Shown: positions 1-7,770 of the stretch, piece by piece | How positions within the stretch are numbered: the first letter of the stretch is position 1 | How the letters are laid out: each line of letters begins with the position of its first letter | Assembly: GCA_012513605.1 (NCBI GenBank) | Contig: JAAZBV010000079.1 | Span: 1 to 59,598, forward strand | Source: Desulfatiglans sp. | Lineage (GTDB): Bacteria; Desulfobacterota; DSM-4660; Desulfatiglandales; HGW-15 | Reading direction: 5' to 3' | Length of the DNA: 59,598 nucleotides | Translations under genes and position numbers: made by a program | Notes under the pieces: generated by a model | Databases searched by the model: none | What the model saw: only the letters and a program-made list of their open reading frames with translations | What the model was told of the DNA's origin: nothing

Positions 1-7
1 GTACCAT
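1..7 (-). CDS. Start of an unknown leftward gene (partial)
   Basis: Only the first two codons lie in the window. On the minus strand, AAGGAGGAC (plus 14-22) is a near-perfect Shine-Dalgarno sequence, followed six bases later by ATG at 7-5 and then GTA. The spacing is right for a real start. Nothing can be said about the product. Confidence 0.4.
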
Positions 8-13
8 AGGTTT

Positions 14-77
14 GTCCTCCTTTTGCTTTTGGGAATTCGTTTTGTCTGGTAACTTAACGATCTCCCATAAGGAGGAC
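14..77 (-). promoter_or_regulatory. SD/anti-SD inverted repeat in the leader of the left-edge gene
   Basis: A perfect 9-base inverted repeat, GTCCTCCTT at 14-22 and AAGGAGGAC at 69-77, is separated by 46 bases. In a minus-strand transcript the upstream arm would pair with the complete ribosome-binding site of the left-edge gene, which suggests control of translation. The loop is long, so the pairing is only a possibility. Read on the plus strand the second arm is followed by five T, so a weak terminator is the alternative. Confidence 0.35.
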
Positions 78-263
78 TTTTTCAATATCAAAATTCATTA
101 ACTAAAAACCGTTTTTGGACAAGAGTGGGGATGGACATAAAAAACTAAGAAACTCTGATAGATGTTGCTTTACAGAAAGGCTAGGCTTGTCCTTGACCTT
201 ATAGGAGAGACAAAGGTTCTTAGATTTATAAAAATGAAAATCTGTATCTCTAAAAATCCGATA

Positions 264-291
264 TTGACAGTGTATCAAATCGTGTTACAAT
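264..291 (+). promoter_or_regulatory. Sigma-70 promoter of higBA, probably leaderless
   Basis: TTGACA at 264-269 and TACAAT at 286-291 are separated by 16 bases. Transcription would start about base 297-299, which is the ATG of higB at 298. No Shine-Dalgarno sequence fits in so short a leader, so the toxin mRNA is probably leaderless. Confidence 0.65.
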
Positions 292-297
292 GCTGCT

Positions 298-573
298 ATG
301 ATAATAAGTTTTAAGCATAAAGGGCTTAGTGAGTTATTTATTAAAGGCGCTTCTCGCAAGGTGCATCAGGATTTACAGTCACGCTGCTTACGACGTTTGG
401 ATGCTTTGGAACAGGCAGAAAACCTGACCGATTTGAATCTTCAAGGATTCAATTTTCATGGGCTTCAGGGGGTTCCAAAACGATACAGCATACATGTAAA
501 TGGGCCCTGGAGTATAACATTTGAATGGCAAGATGGTAATGCGCTTAAAGTCGATCTTGAACAATATCATTGA
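298..573 (+). CDS. higB: HigB-type toxin of a RelE/ParE-fold toxin-antitoxin pair
   Basis: A 91-residue protein of the usual HigB size. The family is a ribosome-dependent mRNA endonuclease held inactive by HigA. The lines LSELFIKG near the N-terminus, LQGFNFHGLQG in the middle and YSIHVNGPWSITFEW toward the C-terminus are typical of HigB, including the basic, aromatic C-terminal part of the active site. It is followed after 10 bases by the antitoxin, the toxin-first order that marks higBA. The start at 298 coincides with the predicted transcription start. Confidence 0.88.
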   Translation: MIISFKHKGLSELFIKGASRKVHQDLQSRCLRRLDALEQAENLTDLNLQGFNFHGLQGVPKRYSIHVNGPWSITFEWQDGNALKVDLEQYH

Positions 574-583
574 GGATTAAAAA

Positions 584-925
584 ATGAGAGAATATTTTGT
601 TAAACGCCCCTTGAAACGGCCACCCACTCACCCTGGCGAGATATTACGAGAAGAGGTTCTAAATCATCTCGGTTTATCAGTCAGTGAGGCTGCCAAGCGT
701 CTTAATGTATCGCGTCAGCAGTTACATCGCGTCTTAGCTTGTACTCATCCAATTACAACAGACATGGCGTTAAGAATTGGCAAGTTCGCTGGCAATGGAC
801 CCGGTCTATGGTTGAGAATGCAACAGGCCTATGATTTGTGGTATGCGGAAAATCGTTTGGCTGATGAACTGTCCAAAATCAAATCAATTACTCAAAAATG
901 CACCAATGAATTAAGAAACGCCTGA
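584..925 (+). CDS. higA: HigA-type antitoxin, Xre-family HTH
   Basis: A 113-residue DNA-binding antitoxin. The family signature PPTHPGEILREEVL (about residues 13-26) is followed by a helix-turn-helix, SVSEAAKRLNVSRQQLHRVL, and by GLWLRMQQAYDLW, all characteristic of HigA. It should neutralise HigB and repress the shared promoter. The ATG at 584 follows AGGATT at a suitable distance. The protein runs a little past the usual HigA end, with a Lys-rich tail that may be poorly conserved. Confidence 0.88.
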   Translation: MREYFVKRPLKRPPTHPGEILREEVLNHLGLSVSEAAKRLNVSRQQLHRVLACTHPITTDMALRIGKFAGNGPGLWLRMQQAYDLWYAENRLADELSKIKSITQKCTNELRNA

Positions 926-990
926 AACAAATCAGATGAAGACTTCAGGACTATGCAGGATCAAAGTTTAAACATATTCCCATTTCTGTG

Positions 991-1042
991 ATGAAATAGG
1001 GGTCAGGTCTGCCAATGACTCTTGCCAATTATGAAATAGGGG
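991..1042 (+). repeat. Short direct repeats downstream of higA
   Basis: ATGAAATAGGGG occurs at 991-1002 and again at 1031-1042, with TGCCAAT also twice between them. The phrase AGGGGTCAGGTCT is common around REP-associated transposases, so this may be a transposon scar. There is no gene between 926 and 1131. Confidence 0.4.
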
Positions 1043-1090
1043 AGGATAATCCATAAAAAAGTAAATAACTATTGAAAGGCAGTAATATCG

Positions 1091-1128
1091 AGGCGGTTAA
1101 AGGTTGTTATCTTTAGCCGCCTTTGCTT
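1091..1128. terminator. Hairpin terminator between convergent higA and the gat operon
   Basis: GGCGGTTAAAG and CTTTAGCCGCC form an 11-base stem around an 8-base loop, followed on the plus strand by TTTGCTTATTTT. It sits between two convergent units and can serve higBA directly and the minus-strand operon as a bare hairpin. Confidence 0.6.
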
Positions 1129-1131
1129 ATT

Positions 1132-1749
1132 TTAAACCGGCTCAAGCTTACACTTGTTTGATGAGGGCATGGTTGCAAGCCATTTACCTGTTTGCTTTGC
1201 GATAACAAGTTTATTATCCAGGTTTTCACGCCTTGCAGGCAGCATATCCACCACATCAAAGCCGCAGAACATGAGTGTGCGTTCAAGATTAAAGCAGCAT
1301 GATGTTGTGCCGTTTCCGCTTCCTCCTGCATAGCATATCCCCATTGCTATTGGCCCCATATCATTATTAAAGGGGCCGGGCATGGGCGCATTCGGGTTAA
1401 CAGGCCTTCTGGGTATCCTTGATTTTATCCTGCGTAACCTGTCCAGGAATGCCTTCATGCTCTCGCTCAGGTCAGCGAAATATACCGGGTTGGCAAAGAC
1501 TGTTACATCGGCATTATCTATCTTTTCCACAATGGATGAAAAGTCATCCTGAATAACGCATTTGTCTTCATCCCTGCATATGCCCCAGCCATCCTTGTTG
1601 CACTGCCTGCAATGGCTGATATCCATTTTGGGAAGATATATGACCTCTGTTTTGCCACCTGCCTCTTTCACACCCTCACAAAGGGCGTTAATGAGCATAG
1701 CGGTTCTTCCTTCAGGGTTACGGCTTCCAGAGATGACGATTGTTTTCAT
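1132..1749 (-). CDS. Flavodoxin-like NAD(P)H-dependent FMN reductase family protein
   Basis: A 205-residue soluble protein that begins MKTIVISGSRNPEGRTAML, the beta-strand and phosphate-binding loop of the flavodoxin fold used by NADPH-dependent FMN reductases and iron-sulfur flavoproteins. A short Cys pattern, CRQCNKDGWGICRDEDKC (about residues 47-64), resembles the iron-sulfur flavoprotein family and could carry a cluster or a redox-active thiol. FANPVYFADLSESMKAFLDR is the usual second FMN-contacting region. It is the last gene of the gat operon, 72 bases after gatB. Its link to tRNA amidation is unclear and may be only positional. Confidence 0.75.
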   Translation of the reverse strand: MKTIVISGSRNPEGRTAMLINALCEGVKEAGGKTEVIYLPKMDISHCRQCNKDGWGICRDEDKCVIQDDFSSIVEKIDNADVTVFANPVYFADLSESMKAFLDRLRRIKSRIPRRPVNPNAPMPGPFNNDMGPIAMGICYAGGSGNGTTSCCFNLERTLMFCGFDVVDMLPARRENLDNKLVIAKQTGKWLATMPSSNKCKLEPV

Positions 1750-1792
1750 TTGAGTGCCTCCATGGTTGTAATGGTAAAATATTCATTTACCT

Positions 1793-1820
1793 TGCGCCTT
1801 GAGCCCTGCGCCTTGAGCCA
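1793..1820. repeat. Tandem 14-base repeat between gatB and the reductase gene
   Basis: TGCGCCTTGAGCC occurs at 1793-1805 and again at 1807-1819 in the 72-base gap. It is a simple tandem duplication with no visible coding role. Confidence 0.6.
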
Positions 1821-1821
1821 G

Positions 1822-3273
1822 TTATTTAAACCTTTTTTTCATAATGTCTCTAACAATTTTCGGATTCGCCTTCCCCTTTGTTTTTTTCATCACCTGCCCC
1901 AATAGAAAATCAACTGGTTTCGTATCACCCGCTTTTATCTGTGTAATGGCATCAGGGTTTTCCCTTTCCACCTCATCCAGTATTGCTTTAATAAGCGAGT
2001 CATCTGCAACAGGTTTAAGATCCTTTTCTTTAATTATTTCATCAGGACCTTTGCAGGTGCTGAACATCTCGGCAAGTACCTTTTTAGCTATGGCCTCTGT
2101 CAGTTCCCCCTTTGCTATAAGGTTTATAAGCCTTGCCATGTCCTCAGGTTTAACAGGACACTCGGCAATTGAAACAGATGCATCATTGAGATATCTGAAA
2201 AGATCATTGATTATCCAGTTACTGAGTCTTCGGTTGTCTTCACAGGTTTCAATTGCCGCGATAAAATATTCCGAAACAGCCCTGTCTCTTGTAAGGGTTA
2301 TTGCATCGTTTTTCGGTATGTTATATTTCTCGATGATCATGGCCAGCTTCTGATCAGGCAGCTCTGGCATTGTGCCTGTTACTCTTTCTATAAATTCCTC
2401 ATCAAGCTCTATCTCAAGTAGGTCAGGGTCAGGAAAATACCTGTAGTCAGGCGCATCCTCTTTGCTTCTCATGGGTAGCGTTATCTTTTTTACCTCGTCA
2501 AAGAGCATTGTTTCCTGCTTAACCTCTTTTCCTGATTCTATGATCTCCTTCTGACGTTTTACCTCGTACTCAAGGGCATCCATGATGAACCTGAAGGATG
2601 ACATGTTTTTTACCTCTGCCCTGTTACCAAACTTCTTTTTACCCTTTTCTCTGATGGAGATATTTACATCGCACCTTAGCTGCCCCTTTTCCATGGCGCA
2701 CTCGCTTATGCCGATGTACTGGATAGTCTGTTTCAGTTTCTCAAGATATGCCTTTGCCTCGGTAAGGGATCGCATGGGGTTATTTTCATGGTCTGTAACA
2801 ATCTCAAGCAGGGGCACGCTTGAGCGGTTGTAATCCACAAGGCTGTAATCGGCCTCATCAAAGGAATCTGACGAGTGGACAAGCTTACCTGCATCCTCCT
2901 CCAGATGAATACGTTTTATGCCGACCCTGTAGGGCTCTCCATCATCTCCATCTATCTCAAGATAACCGTTTTCGCAGAAGGGTCTTTCATACTGTGATAT
3001 CTGGTATCCCTTTGGAAGGTCAGGATAGAAATAATTTTTACGCGCAAATCTTGACAGCCTGTTTATACCGCAGTTCAATGCAAGCCCTGCCTTTACAGCA
3101 TATTCAACAGCCTTTTTGTTAAGTACAGGTAAGGCGCCGGGTTGACCAGTGCAGACCGGGCATATGGCGCTGTTTGGCGATGCATTATATTTAACCGGAC
3201 ATTCACAGAAAAGTTTTGTCTTTGTATCCAGCTCAACATGTGTTTCAAAACATATGATCAGTTCATATTCCAT
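1822..3273 (-). CDS. gatB: Asp-tRNA(Asn)/Glu-tRNA(Gln) amidotransferase subunit B
   Basis: A full-length GatB of 483 residues. It binds the mischarged tRNA, phosphorylates the attached Asp or Glu and completes amidation with ammonia delivered from GatA. The N-terminus carries the conserved HVEL.T.TKLFC region with a Cys-rich metal site (CEC near 23-25, CPVC near 38-41), then GLALNCGINRLSRFARKNYF and LPKGYQISQYERPFC. The last 150 residues form the YqeY-like tRNA-binding tail, ending in a Lys/Arg-rich helix. It lies 57 bases after gatA in the aspS::gatC-gatA-gatB operon. The start near position 10 reads CFETHVEL where most homologues have GLEIHVQL, a small local variation. Confidence 0.95.
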   Translation of the reverse strand: MEYELIICFETHVELDTKTKLFCECPVKYNASPNSAICPVCTGQPGALPVLNKKAVEYAVKAGLALNCGINRLSRFARKNYFYPDLPKGYQISQYERPFCENGYLEIDGDDGEPYRVGIKRIHLEEDAGKLVHSSDSFDEADYSLVDYNRSSVPLLEIVTDHENNPMRSLTEAKAYLEKLKQTIQYIGISECAMEKGQLRCDVNISIREKGKKKFGNRAEVKNMSSFRFIMDALEYEVKRQKEIIESGKEVKQETMLFDEVKKITLPMRSKEDAPDYRYFPDPDLLEIELDEEFIERVTGTMPELPDQKLAMIIEKYNIPKNDAITLTRDRAVSEYFIAAIETCEDNRRLSNWIINDLFRYLNDASVSIAECPVKPEDMARLINLIAKGELTEAIAKKVLAEMFSTCKGPDEIIKEKDLKPVADDSLIKAILDEVERENPDAITQIKAGDTKPVDFLLGQVMKKTKGKANPKIVRDIMKKRFK

Positions 3274-3330
3274 TTTATTATCCTGATTGAATCCTTCCTC
3301 TTTTAACTTCTATCTTTGAGCTTTCAGCCT

Positions 3331-4764
3331 TCAGCTTATTTTCTCATACCCGCTCGCCACCCTTAAGATCATCTCCTCGTCAAATGGCCTACCTATTATC
3401 TGCATGCCAACCGGGAAACCATTGATGTCGCCGCATTTGACACTTACCCCCGGCAGTCCTGAAAGATTTAGTGATACAGTATAAATATCCACAAGGTACA
3501 TCTGAAGTGGGTCAGCCATCTTTTCACCGATTTTAAATGGCAGGCACGGGGTGGTAGGTGTGATGATACAGTCTACCCTGTCAAACGCATGGTCAAAGTC
3601 TTTCTTAATAAGGTTCCTTACCTTTTGGGCCTTGAGGTAATAGGCATCATAGTACCCTGCTGAGAGCACATATGTGCCAAGCATGATCCTTCTTTTTACC
3701 TCGCTCCCAAATCCCCTGCTTCGGGTCTTTTCATACATCATTACAGAATCATCTGTGTCTGTATCGGCCCTGTATCCGTATTTCACGCCGTCATATCTGG
3801 CAAGGTTGCTGCTCGCCTCAGCGGTTGCAATAAGATAGTAGCTGCTTATTGAAGAGGAGGCATGGGGCAGCGATATCTCTTCAATCTCCATGCCGTTCTT
3901 CTCAAGAAGCCTTACTGCATTTATTACAGAATCCCTGATCCCCTTATCAAGCCCCTCTACAAAATACTCCTTTGGAAGACCAACCCTTAGACCCTTTACT
4001 CCCTTTTCAAGGGATGATGTGAAGTCAGGTGTCGCTACATTCGCTGAGGTGGTATCCTTCGGGTCATGACCGCATATGGAGTTCAGCATCATGGCGCAGG
4101 CATCTGCGCTTTTGCCCAGCACCCCTATCTGATCAAGGGATGATGCATATGAGATGAGCCCATACCTTGATACCCTGCCATATGTGGGCTTTATGCCGGT
4201 GATACCGCAAAATGCGGACGGCTGCCTTATGGAACCACCCGTGTCTGTGCCAAGGGCGATAATGGCCTCGCCTGATGCCACTGCTGCGGCTGAACCCCCG
4301 CTTGATCCCCCGCATACATAGTCAGTGTTTAAAGGGTTGCGGGTCGGGCCTATTATACTGTTTTCAGTTGATGAACCCATACCAAACTCATCAAGGTTGG
4401 TCTTTCCGATAATAACCGCACCATCCTTTATGGCCTTCTGAACGGCAGTTGCATTATATGTGGGGGTATAATTTTCAAGTATCCTTGAGGCGCATGTTGT
4501 TTTAATCCCCTTGGTACAGAGGTTATCCTTTATTGCAATGGGGATACCATTAATGGGTGATACTGCCTCTTTGGCCCTGATACGCCTGTCTGCCTCATCT
4601 GCCTGCCTAAGGGCAATCTCCCTTGTCCTTGATATATAGGCGTTAATAGACGGCTCTTTTTCATCCATCCTTTTAAATACAGATTCTGTAAGCTCCCTTG
4701 AACTTATTTCCTTTTTCTTAAGAAGCCCGGTTAGTTCAATTGCCTTTTTGTCACATAGTTCCAT
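3331..4764 (-). CDS. gatA: Asp-tRNA(Asn)/Glu-tRNA(Gln) amidotransferase subunit A
   Basis: A 477-residue amidase-signature enzyme that hydrolyses glutamine and passes ammonia to GatB. The catalytic Ser-cisSer-Lys triad is visible: Lys in GIPIAIKDNLCTKG, a Ser in GGSSGGSAAAVASG and the nucleophile region in GTDTGGSIRQPSAFCG. The C-terminus, LPGVSVKCGDINGFPVGMQI and GRPFDEEMIL, is typical of the family. The ATG lies two bases after the stop of the aspS::gatC fusion, so the two are translationally linked, which suits subunits of one complex. Confidence 0.95.
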   Translation of the reverse strand: MELCDKKAIELTGLLKKKEISSRELTESVFKRMDEKEPSINAYISRTREIALRQADEADRRIRAKEAVSPINGIPIAIKDNLCTKGIKTTCASRILENYTPTYNATAVQKAIKDGAVIIGKTNLDEFGMGSSTENSIIGPTRNPLNTDYVCGGSSGGSAAAVASGEAIIALGTDTGGSIRQPSAFCGITGIKPTYGRVSRYGLISYASSLDQIGVLGKSADACAMMLNSICGHDPKDTTSANVATPDFTSSLEKGVKGLRVGLPKEYFVEGLDKGIRDSVINAVRLLEKNGMEIEEISLPHASSSISSYYLIATAEASSNLARYDGVKYGYRADTDTDDSVMMYEKTRSRGFGSEVKRRIMLGTYVLSAGYYDAYYLKAQKVRNLIKKDFDHAFDRVDCIITPTTPCLPFKIGEKMADPLQMYLVDIYTVSLNLSGLPGVSVKCGDINGFPVGMQIIGRPFDEEMILRVASGYEKIS

Positions 4765-4766
4765 GA

Positions 4767-6938
4767 TCAGTTCCCCTCTATTATTTTTGGCACCCTGTAA
4801 TAACCATCTTCACGGTCAGGGGCATTATTAAGGAGTTCAAGGGGATTCTCTCTTTCAGCAGGTATATCATCCCTCCACACATTCTTCATATCAAGCACAT
4901 GGCTTATCGGCGTTACATTTGTTGTATCGATCTCTTCCAGCTCTGCCACATAATCCAGTATTGAATTGAGGTCATTCCTGTACTTTAAGCTCTCCTCTTC
5001 GGTCATGCTCAGCCTTGCGAGCCTGGCTATGTGCCTTACCTCATCTGTACTGATCTTTTCCCTTTTAACATGAGCCTTTTTTGATGTCTTGATCCTGTCA
5101 GGATCTTTTTCATTACTGATTGCCTGTATGCCCTTGATGCCCCCTGTAAGACCAAGCTCATCAAGCTGTGACCTGTCCGCAAAGTTGGGCGCCTTGCTTA
5201 AGGGACAAAATGCCTTTCTGTTTTTGGGGAAGGCGATGACATCCCTGATGGATTGGGTATTAAGTATCATTGAGACAACCCTGTCCATTCCAAGGGCAAG
5301 CCCTGCATGCGGCGGTGCACCGTATTCAAGTGCCCTTAAGAAAAAGCCGAATTTTGCCTCTGCCTCTTCCTGGCTCAAGCCAAGGGCGGTAAATATCTTT
5401 TTCTGTATGTTCATGTCATGTATACGGATGCTTCCCCCTCCAAGCTCCTCACCGTTCATGACAATATCATATGCCCTTGAATTAAGGGAGATGAGCTCAT
5501 CCAGATTATGGGGATCAAAATCTGTCCTCTCAGGCATGGTAAAGGGATGATGCTGTGAGCCGATTTTACCATCCTTGTATTCAAAGAGCGGGAAGTCTGT
5601 TACCCACACAGGGCAGAATTTATCCTTTGGTATCAGGTTATAGCGGTTTGCAACATGGAGCCTGAGATCGTTTAAGACCCTGTTTACAGGCTCCGGCGAT
5701 GTATCGGCTATCATCATGAGCACATCACCATCCTCTGCACCAAACCTTTTGATGAGACCCTCCAGCTCTTTTTTGCTGAAGAACTGTACAATATTTGACT
5801 GGAGTTCACCATCAATAACCTTCATCCATGACATGCCTTTAGCGCCGAATGACTGGACTATCTTCATGGAATACTCATTCTGGAGCACATTCTTGCTTAA
5901 TGCCTCAGACATCCCCTTTACACAAAAACCCTTAATTAACCCCTTCTTTTTTATAATCTGTTTGAAGATGGAATATTCTGTATCTTTGAGCAGATCTGTA
6001 ACATCCTCAAAGGCCATGCCGAACCTCAGGTCAGGCCGGTCAACCCCGTATTTGTCCATTGCGGTTTTATAGGTCATACGCGGGAAGGGTCGTGGAAGCG
6101 TAATACCGCCGATGGCGAATATCCTTACAATAAGCTCTTCAATAAGCTCATATATAAACTCCTCATCAATAAATGATGCCTCCAGGTCAAGCTGAGTGAA
6201 CTCGGGCTGGCGATTGGGTCTCAGGTCTTCATCCCTGAAGCAGCGCGCCACCTGAAAATACCTGTCCATGCCGCTCATCATGAGGAGCTGCTTGAAGAGC
6301 TGGGGAGACTGGGGAAGTGCATAGAATTTGCCCTGGTGGACACGGCTCGGCACAAGATAGTCCCTTGCACCCTCTGGCGTGCTGCGTGTAAGGAATGGTG
6401 TCTCTATCTCGTAAAAATGTCTTTCATCAAGATAGCTCCTTATGCATTTTAATATCTCATACCTCTTTATAAAGAGGTGCTGCATGGATGGGCGTCTCAG
6501 GTCAAGATACCTGTACTGCAGGCGGAGGTCTTCATCAACATTTTCAGGCCCGGCTGAGATATCCTCGTTAAGCACCATTGCCTTTTCTGAAATACGAAAG
6601 GGAAGGGGATTGGCGCTTGATAAAATTTTAATCTCGGATGCCTCCACTTCTATAGTGCCGGTTTTAAGGTTGGAGTTTTCTGTGCCCTTTTCTCTTAAGG
6701 CAGCCCTGCCTGTTATCTCTACGACATACTCTTCCTTTAAGGATGCAGCAATATCATAACAGTTTTTATTTTTTTCAGATGAAAATACCACCTGAACGAT
6801 TCCTCTGATATCCCTTAAGTGAATAAAAAGTACATTACCATGGTCGCGGATGGCATCCACCCAACCCAGCAGGAGTATCTCTTTTCCTGTGTGGTGCGGG
6901 GTCACATCTCCGCAGTATATTCTATCTTTCCAGTTCAT
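4767..6938 (-). CDS. Aspartyl-tRNA synthetase fused to GatC
   Basis: 723 residues. Residues 1 to about 600 are a bacterial AspRS: N-terminal anticodon-binding OB fold, class II motifs (FRDEDLRPNRQPEF; HHPFTMP; GLALGMDRVVSMI) and the inserted GAD domain. Residues about 629-723 are a complete GatC (ISTDEVRHIARLARLS to the terminal YYRVP), normally a separate subunit that bridges GatA and GatB. The two are joined in frame by a Lys-rich linker with no stop. In the anticodon domain His33 (RDHGN) and Gly85 (REKGTEN) occupy the places of E. coli Leu30 and Lys82; His and Gly there are reported for non-discriminating AspRS, which also charges tRNA(Asn). The fusion would tether Asp-tRNA(Asn) formation to its amidation. 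Confidence 0.93.
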   Translation of the reverse strand: MNWKDRIYCGDVTPHHTGKEILLLGWVDAIRDHGNVLFIHLRDIRGIVQVVFSSEKNKNCYDIAASLKEEYVVEITGRAALREKGTENSNLKTGTIEVEASEIKILSSANPLPFRISEKAMVLNEDISAGPENVDEDLRLQYRYLDLRRPSMQHLFIKRYEILKCIRSYLDERHFYEIETPFLTRSTPEGARDYLVPSRVHQGKFYALPQSPQLFKQLLMMSGMDRYFQVARCFRDEDLRPNRQPEFTQLDLEASFIDEEFIYELIEELIVRIFAIGGITLPRPFPRMTYKTAMDKYGVDRPDLRFGMAFEDVTDLLKDTEYSIFKQIIKKKGLIKGFCVKGMSEALSKNVLQNEYSMKIVQSFGAKGMSWMKVIDGELQSNIVQFFSKKELEGLIKRFGAEDGDVLMMIADTSPEPVNRVLNDLRLHVANRYNLIPKDKFCPVWVTDFPLFEYKDGKIGSQHHPFTMPERTDFDPHNLDELISLNSRAYDIVMNGEELGGGSIRIHDMNIQKKIFTALGLSQEEAEAKFGFFLRALEYGAPPHAGLALGMDRVVSMILNTQSIRDVIAFPKNRKAFCPLSKAPNFADRSQLDELGLTGGIKGIQAISNEKDPDRIKTSKKAHVKREKISTDEVRHIARLARLSMTEEESLKYRNDLNSILDYVAELEEIDTTNVTPISHVLDMKNVWRDDIPAERENPLELLNNAPDREDGYYRVPKIIEGN

Positions 6939-7017
6939 TTTATTTTATACCCTGTTGTTGTCTGATCTTTTATCATTTAAAAAAAAGAAAAGGTGTATAA
7001 CATAATTTTTTAAAAAA

Positions 7018-7046
7018 AACATAGCTTATAGTTGCTTTATTATCAA
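7018..7046 (-). promoter_or_regulatory. Promoter of the aspS::gatC-gatA-gatB operon
   Basis: On the minus strand TTGATA (plus 7041-7046) and TATGTT (plus 7018-7023) are 17 bases apart, about 80 bases upstream of the aspS start. It is the best sigma-70 match in this AT-rich gap. Confidence 0.5.
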
Positions 7047-7139
7047 GGTTACTTTATGGCTTAAGTTTTTTTAACCTTTACCCCTGTTTACTTACAGGTA
7101 AGTTTTTAACATATGATCATAAATAATTTTAGAAAAAAA

Positions 7140-7201
7140 TTGACAAATATGTAAACCTTTGTTATTTTTTTGATCGTACAAAGAAGTACGTTTTATATAA
7201 T
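7140..7201 (+). promoter_or_regulatory. Promoter region of the mvhD-metVF-glt operon
   Basis: TTGACA at 7140-7145 and TATTTT at 7163-7168 are 17 bases apart. A perfect TATAAT at 7196-7201 lies downstream but lacks a well-placed -35 box. CGTAC and GTACG (7175-7190) form a small dyad between the two candidates and may be an operator. Confidence 0.5.
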
Positions 7202-7212
7202 TAAAGATGACA

Positions 7213-7254
7213 AAGACGTCGTATTTACCTTAAAGGTGCGGCGTCTTTTTTTTT
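7213..7254 (+). terminator. Leader terminator hairpin upstream of mvhD
   Basis: GACGTCG (7215-7221) pairs with CGGCGTC (7239-7245), with the inner pair ACCT/AGGT, and is followed by nine T. It is a convincing intrinsic terminator, but the only transcript that would reach it starts at the promoter just upstream, inside the 5' leader of the six-gene operon. That placement suggests attenuation. Confidence 0.6.
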
Positions 7255-7312
7255 ACCTGAAAAGGTAATGGTTTAAAAAGAGATTTTAAAACCGGTAAGA
7301 AAGGATTAAGAT

Positions 7313-7750
7313 ATGGAAAAGCATAATAACTGTAATATCGCCATTTTTTACTGCCGGAATGTGCCTCAAAGTGATGAGAACACAAGGATAAATCTGGAAA
7401 AGAGGTACGGCAGTTCAATTAAATTTTTTCCGGTGGTGTGCAGCGGGAGGATGGATATCCTGCACCTTATGAAGGCGCTTGAAACCTTTGCAGATGCGGC
7501 ATTTATAATCACCTGTCCTGAAGGCTCATGCCGCTATTTTGAAGGGAATATAAGGGCAATAAAAAGGGTGGAAATGGCAAGAAAGATTTTAGAAAACATA
7601 GGTCTTGAGAAAGAGCGCATAGGCATAATGATCGGGAACAGAAATGAGCCAAAAACCCTTGAAGAGCAGGTAAAGGCCATAATCGACCAGGTAAAAGGGC
7701 TTACCCCCTCACCGGTTCATATGCCTGTCAAGGCAGTCGTAAATGGTTGA
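7313..7750 (+). CDS. mvhD: MvhD-like iron-sulfur electron-transfer subunit
   Basis: A 145-residue protein of the MvhD/FlpD family, small [2Fe-2S] proteins that pass electrons between a donor and heterodisulfide-reductase-type complexes. The family pattern is clear: FYCRNVPQ, VVCSGRMDILHLMKALE and the pair of Cys in CPEGSCRYFEGN, followed by RVEMARKILENIG. It begins 59 bases after the leader terminator, with AGGATTAAG as ribosome-binding site. Next to metV and metF it probably feeds electrons to methylenetetrahydrofolate reductase, as in the MetVF-HdrABC-MvhD enzyme of acetogens. No HdrA gene is in this window. Confidence 0.88.
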   Translation: MEKHNNCNIAIFYCRNVPQSDENTRINLEKRYGSSIKFFPVVCSGRMDILHLMKALETFADAAFIITCPEGSCRYFEGNIRAIKRVEMARKILENIGLEKERIGIMIGNRNEPKTLEEQVKAIIDQVKGLTPSPVHMPVKAVVNG

Positions 7751-7770
7751 AAAGGGTTTTGGGATAAATA

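Noticed and set aside
1844-6759. Long plus-strand open frames opposite gatB, gatA and aspS
   Set aside because: They lie fully inside well-supported minus-strand genes, lack ribosome-binding sites and give Ser/Leu/Ile-rich products typical of antisense frames.
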